Source: Streptomyces durmitorensis
GTDB lineage: Bacteria > Actinomycetota > Actinomycetes > Streptomycetales > Streptomycetaceae
NCBI RefSeq assembly: GCF_023498005.1
Contig: NZ_CP097289.1
Coordinates: forward strand, 930,001 to 994,000
Reading direction: 5' to 3'
Length of the DNA stretch: 64,000 nucleotides
Shown here: in pieces, positions 31,959 through 39,638 of the stretch
Numbering within the stretch: position 1 is the first letter of the stretch
How the letters are laid out: each line of letters starts with the position of its first letter
Made by a program: the position numbers and the translations under genes
Notes under the pieces: generated by a model
Seen by the model: only the letters and a program-made list of their open reading frames with translations
Told to the model about the DNA's origin: nothing
The model's database searches: none

Positions 31959-32470
31959 AGAGCGTCAATGATGTCGACTTCATAGCCGACTGCGCGCATG
32001 CCGGGCAGGTCGACAAGATCGGCGTGCCGTACATCGAGCACGTTCGCGCGGTTGCCGCCGGACTCGCACCGTTCGGTGACGAGATGACGATGGCCGGGCT
32101 GCTGCACGACATCATCGAAGACACCGACTGGACCGCTGAGCGGCTACGCGAGGAGGGACTCTCCGATCGCGTTGTCTCGGCCGTCGAAGCGGTGACCAAC
32201 CAGAAGGGCGTCCCCTACGAGGAGAAGATCCGCCGCATCGTGGCGAGCAGCGACGCCACCCTCGTGAAGATCTCGGACAACGCCCACAACAGCCACCCCG
32301 ACCGGGCCGCCCAGCTCCCCGCAGAGAAGCGGACACGACTCGCCGCGAAGTACCGGGCCGCCCGCAACGTGCTGTGGACTGCCGCAGACGACCGCGACAT
32401 CGAAGCCATCATCACGATCGTCAACCCGTCACTGCTCGACGAACTCCGGGAGCGGCAAGCCGCAGGCTAG
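31955..32470 (+). CDS. HD-domain small alarmone hydrolase-like protein, 171 aa
   Basis: Resembles the hydrolase domain of RelA/SpoT and MESH1-type proteins: AHAGQVDKIGVPYIEHVRAVA (first His), AGLLHDIIEDTDWTAERLRE (HD at residues 51-52 and ED at 55-56), and LVKISDNAHNSHP later. These metal-dependent enzymes remove pyrophosphate from (p)ppGpp or related nucleotides. No synthetase domain is present. Co-transcribed with the RHH regulator. Confidence 0.85.
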   Translation: MKSVNDVDFIADCAHAGQVDKIGVPYIEHVRAVAAGLAPFGDEMTMAGLLHDIIEDTDWTAERLREEGLSDRVVSAVEAVTNQKGVPYEEKIRRIVASSDATLVKISDNAHNSHPDRAAQLPAEKRTRLAAKYRAARNVLWTAADDRDIEAIITIVNPSLLDELRERQAAG

Positions 32471-32523
32471 CCACTTCGCCGGTTCCCGCCCCGCTCCCCC
32501 TCCCGCCCCGTCACACTGCGACC

Positions 32524-32715
32524 ATGGCGGTCCGTTTCGGAGTGCAGGCAGACACGGAGCGGGAGTGCCAGGACGCGTTAGAACTCCTGTGCGCCAGCCT
32601 CGGGTTGGAGCCTGCCCTGCTGCCGCGGCAGGTGACGGACGACAGGTGGATGGCGCGGGCGGTGCCTGCAGCCGCAGAAGGACCCGGCCCGTCATCCCCT
32701 GAACTGGTCGAGTAG
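32524..32715 (+). CDS. Hypothetical protein, 63 aa
   Basis: MAVRFGVQADTERECQDALE followed by a short beta-alpha-beta-like pattern and an acidic tail. There is no clear ribosome site, so start and expression are uncertain; the frame has good composition and follows the HD gene in the same direction. Its end converges on the VanZ-like gene. Confidence 0.55.
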   Translation: MAVRFGVQADTERECQDALELLCASLGLEPALLPRQVTDDRWMARAVPAAAEGPGPSSPELVE

Positions 32716-33303
32716 CCATGCACGGAGAGGATGCGCCTGCCCGGCGTGCCGCCTCACATCCTTCTCGGCCCCGCGCCCTGTCACCGCCCAGGCCGCCTTC
32801 GCGAGCAGGCAGCCGACCAGGCCGCCGAGAGTGTTGAAGATGACGTCGTCGACATCGACGACCCGGCCGGCGTTCATCACCAGTTGCACGGCCTCGATCA
32901 TGACGCTCAGCGCGAGGCAGCCCAGGACAATCCCGGGCAGCGAGGGGCGGCGGGCCGCCGTATAGGCGAACAGGCCGAGCGGCACGAACATCGCTGCGTT
33001 GGCGACCTGCAGCACGAGGATCATGTGCCGTTCGCTGGCGTACATGTAGTCGGCGGCGCTCCCCCACAATCCTTCACCGGGGATCATCGCCACGTAGGGG
33101 ACTCCGGAGCCGATCGGCCGGTCCGGGATCACGGTGGCCGCCAGCACCAACGCCAGACACACCACCCACAGCACCCGAGCCACCCGGCGTTGACGGCGCG
33201 GCGACGTGCGGCGCCACACCCCCAGCCCGACAGCCACCACAGCGACCACGACGAGGAACAGGGACACCGTCCACACGTTCACGTAGAAGACGATGCGCCA
33301 CAC
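32692..33303 (-). CDS. VanZ-like membrane protein, 203 aa
   Basis: Hydrophobic segments near residues 10-30, 45-60, 95-118, 125-145 and 155-175. The middle ANAAMFVPLGLFAYTAARRP and SVMIEAVQLVMNAGRVVDVDDVIFNTLGGLVG are the VanZ family core (N-x-x-x-F-x-P-x-G and E-x-x-Q-x-x-x-x-x-R-x-x-D-x-D-D-x-x-x-N-x-x-G). VanZ in enterococci raises resistance to teicoplanin; most relatives are uncharacterised. Unusual on a phage. Confidence 0.85.
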   Translation of the reverse strand: MWRIVFYVNVWTVSLFLVVVAVVAVGLGVWRRTSPRRQRRVARVLWVVCLALVLAATVIPDRPIGSGVPYVAMIPGEGLWGSAADYMYASERHMILVLQVANAAMFVPLGLFAYTAARRPSLPGIVLGCLALSVMIEAVQLVMNAGRVVDVDDVIFNTLGGLVGCLLAKAAWAVTGRGAEKDVRRHAGQAHPLRAWLLDQFRG

Positions 33304-33334
33304 GCCGAATTCCTCCCCAGCCCGGTCAGGTACG

Positions 33335-33727
33335 TCAGCAGTCGAGGTACTTGGAGATGTAACGCTTGCCGTTGTGCTTCATCTTGGCGCGGATGCACGC
33401 GTCGTCTCCCATCGGGAGCCGCTTGCTGAAGGCCGCGTAGCCGTTGCGGGTCTTCTTGGTGCCCAGCCACTTGGATTCGGCGATGATCCCGGTGCGCTTC
33501 ATGCGGATCTCGTAGCCGAGCTTGACGGTGATCTCCCCGCCCCGGTAGCGGGCGTAGTGGGCTTTGTACACGCCTGGCCGGTGGCCGCCTGCCGGGCTGG
33601 ACATGCACACCCGTCCTCTGTCTGTCTTCCCGCAGCCGTCAGGGTCCTGGACGCGGGGCGGGGCCATCCCGATGGTCGTGGCCATGAGCACGATGGCCGC
33701 ACATACGCTGCCGAGCTGTCGCTTCAC
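33335..33727 (-). CDS. Secreted small protein, 130 aa
   Basis: GTG at 33727 with GGGAGGAAC upstream. Signal peptide in residues 1-22 (VKRQLGSVCAAIVLMATTIG). The mature part is basic with Tyr/Lys-rich strands (VYKAHYARYRGGEITVKLGYE) and four Cys likely in disulfides. Not a known phage structural family; could be a moron gene acting outside the cell. Confidence 0.7.
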   Translation of the reverse strand: MKRQLGSVCAAIVLMATTIGMAPPRVQDPDGCGKTDRGRVCMSSPAGGHRPGVYKAHYARYRGGEITVKLGYEIRMKRTGIIAESKWLGTKKTRNGYAAFSKRLPMGDDACIRAKMKHNGKRYISKYLDC

Positions 33728-34019
33728 AGGCGTTCCTCCCACATGGTCCATCCCGTTGCAGAAAGCGTTGAGGGCCACGGCGGGCTGGCGCCACCGCCAC
33801 ACCGGGACGTTCACCCTGGCGAGTGCATCAACGCCGAGCAGGAACGATCCGCTTCTCCCGCACCGTCGGCTGTAGTGCCAGTGAGGATTGTGCGGGGCGG
33901 GGTCGCCCACGGTGAGCTCTCACGCTGAATCAACGGCGGTCGGAGGCCGGCGTCACGGTACGGTCAACGCGGCGCCCCCTCCGCGCTGCATGCGGAGGGG
34001 GCGCCGTTGTCGTCGATGG
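33728..34019. other. Intergenic region with terminator
   Basis: Apart from the hairpin at 33970-34006 I see no gene in these 290 bp. The first 180 bp may hold the promoter for the secreted-protein gene. Confidence 0.4.
33970..34006 (-). terminator. 15-bp hairpin terminator
   Basis: CGGCGCCCCCTCCGC and its complement around the 7-nt loop GCTGCAT. It lies 14 bp after the stop of the 93-aa gene at 34020 and would end the plasmid-like operon. Symmetrical, possibly bidirectional. Confidence 0.8.
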
Positions 34020-34301
34020 TCAGGCTGCGGGGCGGCTGCTGTCGCCGTTGTAGTCGATGACCGGCTTGTAGCCGGACTGCTCCGGCGGGGCCATCCGTCC
34101 GGGCCCGGTGCACTCCTTGACGTGCTCGGCAGCCCAGTGGCAGGCCTTGCCGCTGTGGTGGTCGACGTCCTCGACGTCCGGCGCGACGTAGGAGACGTTG
34201 TGGCCGTGCTCGCACTGCGCGAGGACGAGCAGCGCGACGGTCACGGTGGCGTGCTCACCCTCGTACTCGACAGTCTGGGACGGGATCACATAGCTGGACA
34301 T
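34020..34301 (-). CDS. Hypothetical protein, 93 aa
   Basis: MSSYVIPSQTVEYEGEHATV then His/Cys-rich CEHGHNVSYV...HHSGKACHWAAEHVKEC, which may bind a metal. Last gene of the operon before a strong terminator. Unknown. Confidence 0.7.
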   Translation of the reverse strand: MSSYVIPSQTVEYEGEHATVTVALLVLAQCEHGHNVSYVAPDVEDVDHHSGKACHWAAEHVKECTGPGRMAPPEQSGYKPVIDYNGDSSRPAA

Positions 34302-34328
34302 GGGGTGCTCCTTCAGGGGGTGGTAGGG

Positions 34329-34733
34329 CTACTTGCTCTTGTCTGGGCGGATTTTGGTTGCGGCCCATCCGGCGGCGAGGATGACGCCCGCCATGGTCAG
34401 ACCGATCATGGGGAGGTTCGCGGAGACGACGCCGATGATCCCCATCAGGGTTCCGCCGACGAGGACGACGATTCCGACGAGGGCTCCGGTGCAGACGACG
34501 ACCACAGCGAGGATCAGGAACGTGATGATGATCAGGCGCTGCATCTCCGGCGACAGGCCTGGCTGAACGGGCGCCTGGATGACCATCTGGGTCGGGTGCA
34601 GCGGTTGGCCGATGGTGAAGTGCACGGGGCGGCCGTGCTCGTCGTAGATGACGTTGGGCGGTCGGTGGTGTGCGGGGACCTGCAGCCGCCCGTCCGTGAG
34701 GTCGGGCAGCCGGTCGGGCAGCGGCTGGTTCAT
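34329..34733 (-). CDS. Two-TM membrane protein (Spd-like candidate), 134 aa
   Basis: N-terminal soluble half with VIYDEHGRPVHFTIG, then two hydrophobic helices at about residues 68-98 and 102-125, ending in a basic tail. Proteins of this shape, often annotated SpdB3 or DUF-type, accompany tra genes on Streptomyces conjugative plasmids and assist plasmid spread. Assignment is by shape and context only. Confidence 0.65.
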   Translation of the reverse strand: MNQPLPDRLPDLTDGRLQVPAHHRPPNVIYDEHGRPVHFTIGQPLHPTQMVIQAPVQPGLSPEMQRLIIITFLILAVVVVCTGALVGIVVLVGGTLMGIIGVVSANLPMIGLTMAGVILAAGWAATKIRPDKSK

Positions 34734-34743
34734 GGCGCTTCTT

Positions 34744-34932
34744 TCAGTCGTTGACGTCGATCTCGGAGGCGGCGGACAGGATGCGCCCCGCGGTTGCGTC
34801 GCTCTGGCTTCCGGACTTGCGGGTGAGGCGCTCGGCTTCCCGGCGGCTGCCGCCTTGCTGGAGCTTCCGGGCTGCCGCCCGGACCTCGGCGTCGCTCGGC
34901 GTGTAGTCGTCCTTGCGGGTGAACAGGCCCAT
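34744..34932 (-). CDS. Small plasmid-type protein, 62 aa
   Basis: MGLFTRKDDYTPSDAEVRAA, then helical and acidic. The MGLF(S/T)R start is shared with the 58-aa protein at 39377-39553, suggesting related small proteins. These occur in the transfer regions of Streptomyces plasmids. Unknown function. Confidence 0.7.
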   Translation of the reverse strand: MGLFTRKDDYTPSDAEVRAAARKLQQGGSRREAERLTRKSGSQSDATAGRILSAASEIDVND

Positions 34933-34955
34933 CACGGGCTCCCTTCGGGTTGGGG

Positions 34956-35300
34956 TCAGTACTTGCGGGCGGCGCGGTCGGCCTTGCTCAGGTCGCTCTT
35001 GGCTTTCTGCAGCGCCTGGCGGGCCGTGGCCTTCGTCCGGGAGTCGGGGGCGGTCTTCAGGTCGGCCTTGGCCTTGGCGACCGCGTTCTCGGCTTGCTCC
35101 AACTTCTGGAACACGGCGCTGGCTTCACGCTCGTAGCGCTCTTCGCCGCGCTGCCGGATGGTTTCCAGGCGGTTGCCGAGGCGCGGGTCGACGATGTCGG
35201 TGGTGCCGTGCGGGCCATCGGAAGCGGCGGCCTGCTTCAGCGTCTTGGCGCTGATCTTGGCGATCTCCCACTTCTCGCGGGCGGTGTACGAACCGGGCAT
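34956..35300 (-). CDS. Coiled-coil protein, 114 aa
   Basis: ATG at 35300 with AAGGAG upstream. A basic N-terminus is followed by heptad-like helices rich in Ala/Glu/Lys (EASAVFQKLEQAENAVAKAK) over about 80 residues. First gene after traB in the transcript. Could be a structural or DNA-organising partner. Confidence 0.7.
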   Translation of the reverse strand: MPGSYTAREKWEIAKISAKTLKQAAASDGPHGTTDIVDPRLGNRLETIRQRGEERYEREASAVFQKLEQAENAVAKAKADLKTAPDSRTKATARQALQKAKSDLSKADRAARKY

Positions 35301-35388
35301 GTGGATCTCCTTCTGTTGATGGTTGATCGGGTAAGCGACGCGGTGCGAGCGACCGAAACCCTTGGAATCCGGGGGTTCCGGGAGTCTG

Positions 35389-35497
35389 GGTGAGGTGCCG
35401 ATCTGCCTCACCTGGTCTGCATACGTGCAGGTCAGGACCGGTGAGGCGGGTGGGTGAGGCGGTAGGTGAAAAGTCACCTGCGGTTCCACGCCTCACC
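35389..35497. repeat. Cluster of GGTGAGG repeats next to traB (clt/TRS-like)
   Basis: Five copies of GGTGAGG or its complement within about 110 bp: 35389-35395, 35406-35412 (inverted), 35440-35447, 35453-35460 and 35490-35497 (inverted, covering the traB stop). There is also an inverted pair AGGTGA/TCACCT at 35464-35479. In Streptomyces plasmids, clusters of 8-bp repeats (TRS) next to traB are bound by the TraB C-terminal domain and define the transfer site clt. Confidence 0.6.
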
Positions 35498-37628
35498 TGG
35501 CTTCTGGATCATCGTTCTCGCGGTTGGCGAGGGCCTTCAGAACCCGTTCGCGGGTCACGTGCGGGTAGCCCTGGAAGGTGTTGGTGTCCTCACCCGCGTC
35601 GGTGAGGACCTTGCGCAGCCGGGCGCCGTCCCAGTCCTTGTAGTAGGACTTGGCGAGGTTCTTGAGGCGGTGGATGACCTCCGTGGTGCGAACCCGGTCC
35701 TCGGCAACGAGGACGGTCCTCACGTCGACGAGCTCGTCGCGCCTTTCAACGGCGGCCGGGCGGCCGAGTGTTGCGACGTTGCGGCGCAGCGCCTTGGCCC
35801 GGTCTGCGACTTCCTTGGCGTCGTCGTTGCTGACGTAGTGCGTGCGGACGTTCAGCGACACCTGGCCGGGCGGCAGAGGAACGCCTTCACCTGCGGCAAC
35901 AAGCTGCCCCTTGTCGAGGCCCTGGCGCAGCTTGTGCGGTGCGGCGCCCTTCTCCACGGGCGCCTCCCCCAGCGCCATCTCGGCCTGAGACTTGGTGCCC
36001 AGGACCAGCGCGGCACGGATGTGGTTACCCTCGCGGGACCGCTTGGGCAGGTTCTGGTCGGTGGGGTCCTGGGTGCCTTCCCAGATCTCCACGTCAACGG
36101 CGCGGCCCTGGTCGTGGATGCCCTTGACCGCACGGAAGTACCTGCTCGTGGCCTTGGCTCCGCCGTAGGGGGCGCCGTACTTGACGTTCCCCTTGTCGTC
36201 GATGTACTCCTCGCGGGCGCCCGACCCGTAGGCGACCTGCGCCTCGTCAACGATGCAGACCAGCGGCTTGAACACAGTGCCCTCGGGCTGCTGCAGCCGC
36301 CGGTTCATCTCGTCGAAGACGCCCTCGACCATGTGTGTGACGTCCATGACGTGATCGTCCGTCGGCCCCTCGATGAGGGTCGTGGCGAGACCGTCGAACA
36401 TCCGCCAGTCGCCGATGCCCTTGAGGTCGCCGATGCGGAATTCGACGGTCGGATCCATGGCCAGCCAGAGAGCAAGCGCCCGCAGGCTGGCGGTCTTGCC
36501 CTGGTTGGACAGGCCGGTGACCAGCACCATCTTCTGGTAGAGGCTGATCAGGACGGCGTCGCCGCGCAGGTCGACACCCCAGGGGGCGCGTCCGCTCTTG
36601 TAGTCCGCGGTGAGGCTGGTGTCTGTGACCAGCGGGGACGGCCCGATCGGTTCGTCGAGGGCGCCGCTGTCGGCGATCCACACCCGCACTGTGCGGGCGG
36701 CAGGGGCGATACTGACGTAGACCTCGTGCTCGTGCCGGTTGAGGTTCTCGGCGAGCTTGCGCCGCTTACCCATGATCTCGTCGGTGGAGACGCTGGAGGG
36801 CAGCGTGACGTCGACTTCCACGCCGCAGCCTGCGGTGACGATCGGCGACAGCATCGACGCCGCACCGTCCTCCATCGCCAGGATGGCCTTCTTCAACTCG
36901 CCAATCCGCAGGTCACGGAACGCTTTGACGACGATCGACGGGGTGATGGCCTCGCCTTCGACGCGCTGCTTCGCGGGGAGCGCCCATGCCGGTGCGGCTT
37001 GGCGCTGCTGTCCGACCCGCCACAGGGCGAGCAGGCCGAGCGCGGGCAGCGCCATCTTCGCCGGGCCCCAGACGACGGTGCCGATGAAGAACGCCCAGCG
37101 GATCAGTTCGACGACGAACTCGGCTGGGGCGATTACGTCTTTGATGTCGCCGTTTGCCCAGGCAAGGGCGATGCCGAGGAGGAGCAGGCCGCTGCTGCCG
37201 GCGACTGTGGCGGCACCGACCGCCTTGGGGGTCTGCCGCATCGCGGCAAGCGTTTCCATGCGTCGCTTGTGGCGGGCCTCGCGGAAGCGGTGGCCGCGCT
37301 CTTCCCACTCTTTCGCTTCTTCGATGTTCCCGGCGGCTTCGGCGGTGCGCTGCATCCGCTCGTAGCGGGAGGTGCTGCGGCTGTCCCAGGCGCGGCGGTA
37401 CACGATGCCGGCGCCGCCGGTCATGTAGGCGCCGTGCCGGACGATGTAGCGGTAGGTGGCGTGGGTGCGGTCGTCGGTAAGGACGGCTCGCACGCCTTCA
37501 CGCAGGCGACGGCGTCCAGGCTTCGCCGCGGGCTGTGGATCCGCCTCGGGGATGCTTTCGGTCGGCGGGGGGATCAGCTTGAGGGGCGGAAGCTTCTCCT
37601 CGACTGCCGTGCCGTTGTGGATGCTCAT
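35493..37628 (-). CDS. TraB-like FtsK/SpoIIIE DNA translocase, 711 aa
   Basis: N-terminal cytosolic part with coiled coil (residues 85-130), two or three TM helices (about 140-205), then a RecA-like motor: Walker A GLSNQGKT at 372-379, FRIGDLKGIGDW, and Walker B LVCIVDEAQ near 435. The C-terminus looks like a winged-helix domain (EVIHRLKNLAKSYYKDWDGA, then HVTRERVLKALAN), the DNA-sequence reader of TraB/FtsK. Streptomyces TraB moves double-stranded plasmid DNA between mycelia. Starts by a one-base overlap with the Spd-like gene. Confidence 0.88.
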   Translation of the reverse strand: MSIHNGTAVEEKLPPLKLIPPPTESIPEADPQPAAKPGRRRLREGVRAVLTDDRTHATYRYIVRHGAYMTGGAGIVYRRAWDSRSTSRYERMQRTAEAAGNIEEAKEWEERGHRFREARHKRRMETLAAMRQTPKAVGAATVAGSSGLLLLGIALAWANGDIKDVIAPAEFVVELIRWAFFIGTVVWGPAKMALPALGLLALWRVGQQRQAAPAWALPAKQRVEGEAITPSIVVKAFRDLRIGELKKAILAMEDGAASMLSPIVTAGCGVEVDVTLPSSVSTDEIMGKRRKLAENLNRHEHEVYVSIAPAARTVRVWIADSGALDEPIGPSPLVTDTSLTADYKSGRAPWGVDLRGDAVLISLYQKMVLVTGLSNQGKTASLRALALWLAMDPTVEFRIGDLKGIGDWRMFDGLATTLIEGPTDDHVMDVTHMVEGVFDEMNRRLQQPEGTVFKPLVCIVDEAQVAYGSGAREEYIDDKGNVKYGAPYGGAKATSRYFRAVKGIHDQGRAVDVEIWEGTQDPTDQNLPKRSREGNHIRAALVLGTKSQAEMALGEAPVEKGAAPHKLRQGLDKGQLVAAGEGVPLPPGQVSLNVRTHYVSNDDAKEVADRAKALRRNVATLGRPAAVERRDELVDVRTVLVAEDRVRTTEVIHRLKNLAKSYYKDWDGARLRKVLTDAGEDTNTFQGYPHVTRERVLKALANRENDDPEAR

Positions 37629-38470
37629 CAGTTGTAGCCCTCTCCGCCTTGTCCGACGGTGGCGTTGGTGGTCAGGTGCGCGGGGCCAGTGGCCGCGGTA
37701 CCGAGGGCGGCTCGGCGGACGCGCCGGCCGTAGGAGTCGCCGGTGCCGAGCTTCTTGCCGATGTCGGTACCGGACAGGTCGGGTTCGGCTGCGAGCCATG
37801 CGGTGGCGGTCTTCACGTGCTCGTCGAACGAGGCGGCACTGGCCGCCTTCTGGCCGGTCTTGGTGCCGGTACTGCGCGGCTTGTTCCTGCCGGGCTGACC
37901 GGTGGTGCGGCGGCGCGGCCGTACCGGTACCGGGGCCGGTACTGAGTCCGGTACGGCGGCGAGTTCCGGGCGGCTCGCAGGCGGTACTGGTGTCGGCTCG
38001 GTGGCCGGTACCGGGGTGGGCTGCGGTACCGGTACTCGTTCAACGGTGGCGACTGGTTCAGCACCGGCCGCAGGGGCCGGTTCGGTACCGGGGGCGGTAC
38101 CGGCCTTGGCGTGCAGTTTCTGCGGCAGTACCGCCAGGGCGTGGACTCGCCAGATGACGAGCGGGATGAGGAGCGACACGGCGACGACGAGCGGTACCGA
38201 CACCACCACGACGCGGGACTCCAGAAGGTGCGCCGACACCTGGGCGACGCCCATCAGGAGGAGCGACAAGGCGATGTCCCGGCCGCGGTTCCGGCGGATC
38301 GCGGCGACGACGTACACGTCGAGTGCGAGGGGCAGCAGTACCGCCACCGGTACCGGGGAGCCGATGGCGCGGGCCAGGTTGTATTCGGCGGATGCGGTGT
38401 AGCCGACTCCTGCGATCAGGGAGATCGCCACGAGGTAGTCACGACTGGCACCGGCGGGCGGGGATTTCAC
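37628..38470 (-). CDS. Spd-like/DUF2637-type membrane protein with HTH tail, 280 aa
   Basis: GTG at 38470. About four TM helices in residues 8-115 (YLVAISLIAGVGYTASAEYN start), then a Pro/Val/Glu-rich linker (PVPVPQPTPVPATEPTPVPP) and a C-terminal helix-turn-helix (LSGTDIGKKLGTGDSYGRRV). This membrane-linker-HTH form matches proteins encoded just before tra on Streptomyces plasmids, thought to aid intramycelial spread. The linker uses the rare Val codon GTA repeatedly. Confidence 0.8.
   Translation of the reverse strand: MKSPPAGASRDYLVAISLIAGVGYTASAEYNLARAIGSPVPVAVLLPLALDVYVVAAIRRNRGRDIALSLLLMGVAQVSAHLLESRVVVVSVPLVVAVSLLIPLVIWRVHALAVLPQKLHAKAGTAPGTEPAPAAGAEPVATVERVPVPQPTPVPATEPTPVPPASRPELAAVPDSVPAPVPVRPRRRTTGQPGRNKPRSTGTKTGQKAASAASFDEHVKTATAWLAAEPDLSGTDIGKKLGTGDSYGRRVRRAALGTAATGPAHLTTNATVGQGGEGYN
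37696..38356. repeat. GTAC(C/T)G motif array inside the Spd-like gene
   Basis: About 17 copies of GTACCG or GTACTG (mostly GGTACCG) fall in 660 bp, coding mainly Val-Pro or Thr-Gly in the linker. GTA is a rare Val codon in high-GC actinobacteria, so its repeated use suggests selection on DNA or recent repeat expansion. Confidence 0.65.
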
Positions 38471-38544
38471 GAGAGACCTCGTCCGATCAGGAAGGCGAGC
38501 AGGATGAGCGGGAAGACCATGCCGAGCAGGTAGAGGGCACGCAT
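38467..38544 (-). CDS. Single-TM micro-protein, 25 aa
   Basis: MRALYLLGMVFPLILLAFLI plus GRGLS. Start overlaps the preceding stop (TGATG) and stop overlaps the Spd-like GTG (GTGA). The double coupling and pure membrane character support a real peptide. Confidence 0.62.
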   Translation of the reverse strand: MRALYLLGMVFPLILLAFLIGRGLS

Positions 38545-38729
38545 CACGTGGTCCTCCGTCGCAGTGCGAGGTAGCCGACTCCGGCGAGGAGCAGCACGGT
38601 GGTGGGGATCTGAGCGAGGATCGCGTTCGCGCCGTCGGCCATCAGGCCGAGGGTGACCTCGGCGGTCTGCGGCCACATGCCGGCGATAAGCAGGAGGGCC
38701 GCCAAGAGCAGCCAGTACAGGGGCCGCAT
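38544..38729 (-). CDS. Two-TM small membrane protein, 61 aa
   Basis: MRPLYWLLLAALLLIAGMWP, a middle amphipathic part, then TTVLLLAGVGYLALRRRTT. Typical of small membrane proteins upstream of spd/tra genes on Streptomyces plasmids. Unknown individual role. Confidence 0.7.
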   Translation of the reverse strand: MRPLYWLLLAALLLIAGMWPQTAEVTLGLMADGANAILAQIPTTVLLLAGVGYLALRRRTT

Positions 38730-38770
38730 GGCGGCCTCCCTTCAGGTGGTTGGGGGTCAGGTCCGGCGGG

Positions 38771-38959
38771 TCACCAGAAGCTGTTCTTCGGCTTGGGAAC
38801 GATCATGTTTGGGGGGCAGCCGGTCACATGGCTTTCGCACGAGCAGGGCTTGTTGGCGGCGGCTCCGATCCCGAGGAAGTTCCCCAGGAATCCCGCTTCC
38901 TGCTGGTGCTTCTTGGAGCACGGCCAGCACTGCCGACATTCGCCGGGAGGTACGTCCAT
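38771..38959 (-). CDS. Cys-rich small plasmid-type protein, 62 aa
   Basis: Cys pattern CRQCWPC...KPCSC...GCPPN with GFLGNFLGIGAAANKPC in the middle. I recall close relatives among short proteins of Streptomyces conjugative plasmids and integrative elements. Likely binds zinc or is disulfide-bonded. Function unknown. Confidence 0.72.
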   Translation of the reverse strand: MDVPPGECRQCWPCSKKHQQEAGFLGNFLGIGAAANKPCSCESHVTGCPPNMIVPKPKNSFW

Positions 38960-38970
38960 CGCGGGCCCTG

Positions 38971-39087
38971 TCAGCTCTCGTCGTTGTCGTCGGCAGGCTT
39001 GGTGAGCTGCATCGAGAAGGTGACGGTGAAGTCGCCGTCGTCCTCAACCTCGACCTCGCTGCCGGTGTCGGTCGTGTACTTGTCCAT
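38971..39087 (-). CDS. Acidic micro-protein, 38 aa
   Basis: ATG at 39087 after GAGAGGAG. MDKYTTDTGSEVEVEDDGDF, then a short beta strand and an acidic end. Spacing and ribosome site support it; no family known. Confidence 0.6.
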   Translation of the reverse strand: MDKYTTDTGSEVEVEDDGDFTVTFSMQLTKPADDNDES

Positions 39088-39170
39088 CACGTGCTCCTCT
39101 CGGGTGGCGGTTGGAACGCTGAGCGGTTCCCCGCGGCCCCGGCGCGATGTCCGGGACCACAGGCAGCCGG

Positions 39171-39347
39171 TCAGCGGCGGTACCAGGGCACGTTCTCGGC
39201 GGTCTCGCCCTTGCGGTCGTTCGCTGCGAGGTACGCCGGGTCGGTGTCGTCGGCGTCCTTCGTGTTGAAGTGCTCCAGGTCGCGCGAGGCCTGCTGGTGT
39301 GCGGCGACGTCCTCAGGCGTGCCGAGGATCTTGTCTTTCCAGCCCAT
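39171..39347 (-). CDS. Small hypothetical protein, 58 aa
   Basis: ATG at 39347 (MGWKDKILGTPEDVAAHQQA). Polar with an Asp-rich middle. Same direction and spacing as neighbours in the plasmid-like operon. Unknown. Confidence 0.65.
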   Translation of the reverse strand: MGWKDKILGTPEDVAAHQQASRDLEHFNTKDADDTDPAYLAANDRKGETAENVPWYRR

Positions 39348-39376
39348 GGCGGGCTCCCTTCGGGTCGGGGTGAGGG

Positions 39377-39553
39377 TTAGCGGCGCTTGTTGGCGGCGTC
39401 CATCGCCTTGTTGAGGCGCTGGGCCTCGTCCTTGGCGGCAGCCTTGGAGTCGTGCCAGGAGCTGACGTTTCCGTGCGGGTCCGTGACGGGGTATCCGCCT
39501 TCCTCCGGGGGCTCGAAGGCGTCGTTGGGGCGAGATCGGCTGAACAGACCCAT
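39377..39553 (-). CDS. Small plasmid-type protein, 58 aa
   Basis: ATG at 39553 (MGLFSRSRPNDAFEPPEEGG). DPHGNVSSWHDSKAAAKDEA suggests a short beta hairpin plus helix. Shares its N-terminal style with the 62-aa protein at 34744-34932. Unknown. Confidence 0.68.
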   Translation of the reverse strand: MGLFSRSRPNDAFEPPEEGGYPVTDPHGNVSSWHDSKAAAKDEAQRLNKAMDAANKRR

Positions 39554-39638
39554 GACGGGCTCCTCTCGGTGGTGGGCTCGGGGCTGTCCCGGCTCCCCTC
39601 GACCGGGTCCGTGCGAGACGGGCCCGGCGGGCAGCCGG

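Noticed and set aside
35466..37637. A plus-strand frame of about 720 codons opposite traB
   Set aside because: The minus strand carries Walker motifs and TM helices; the plus frame has only shadow composition.
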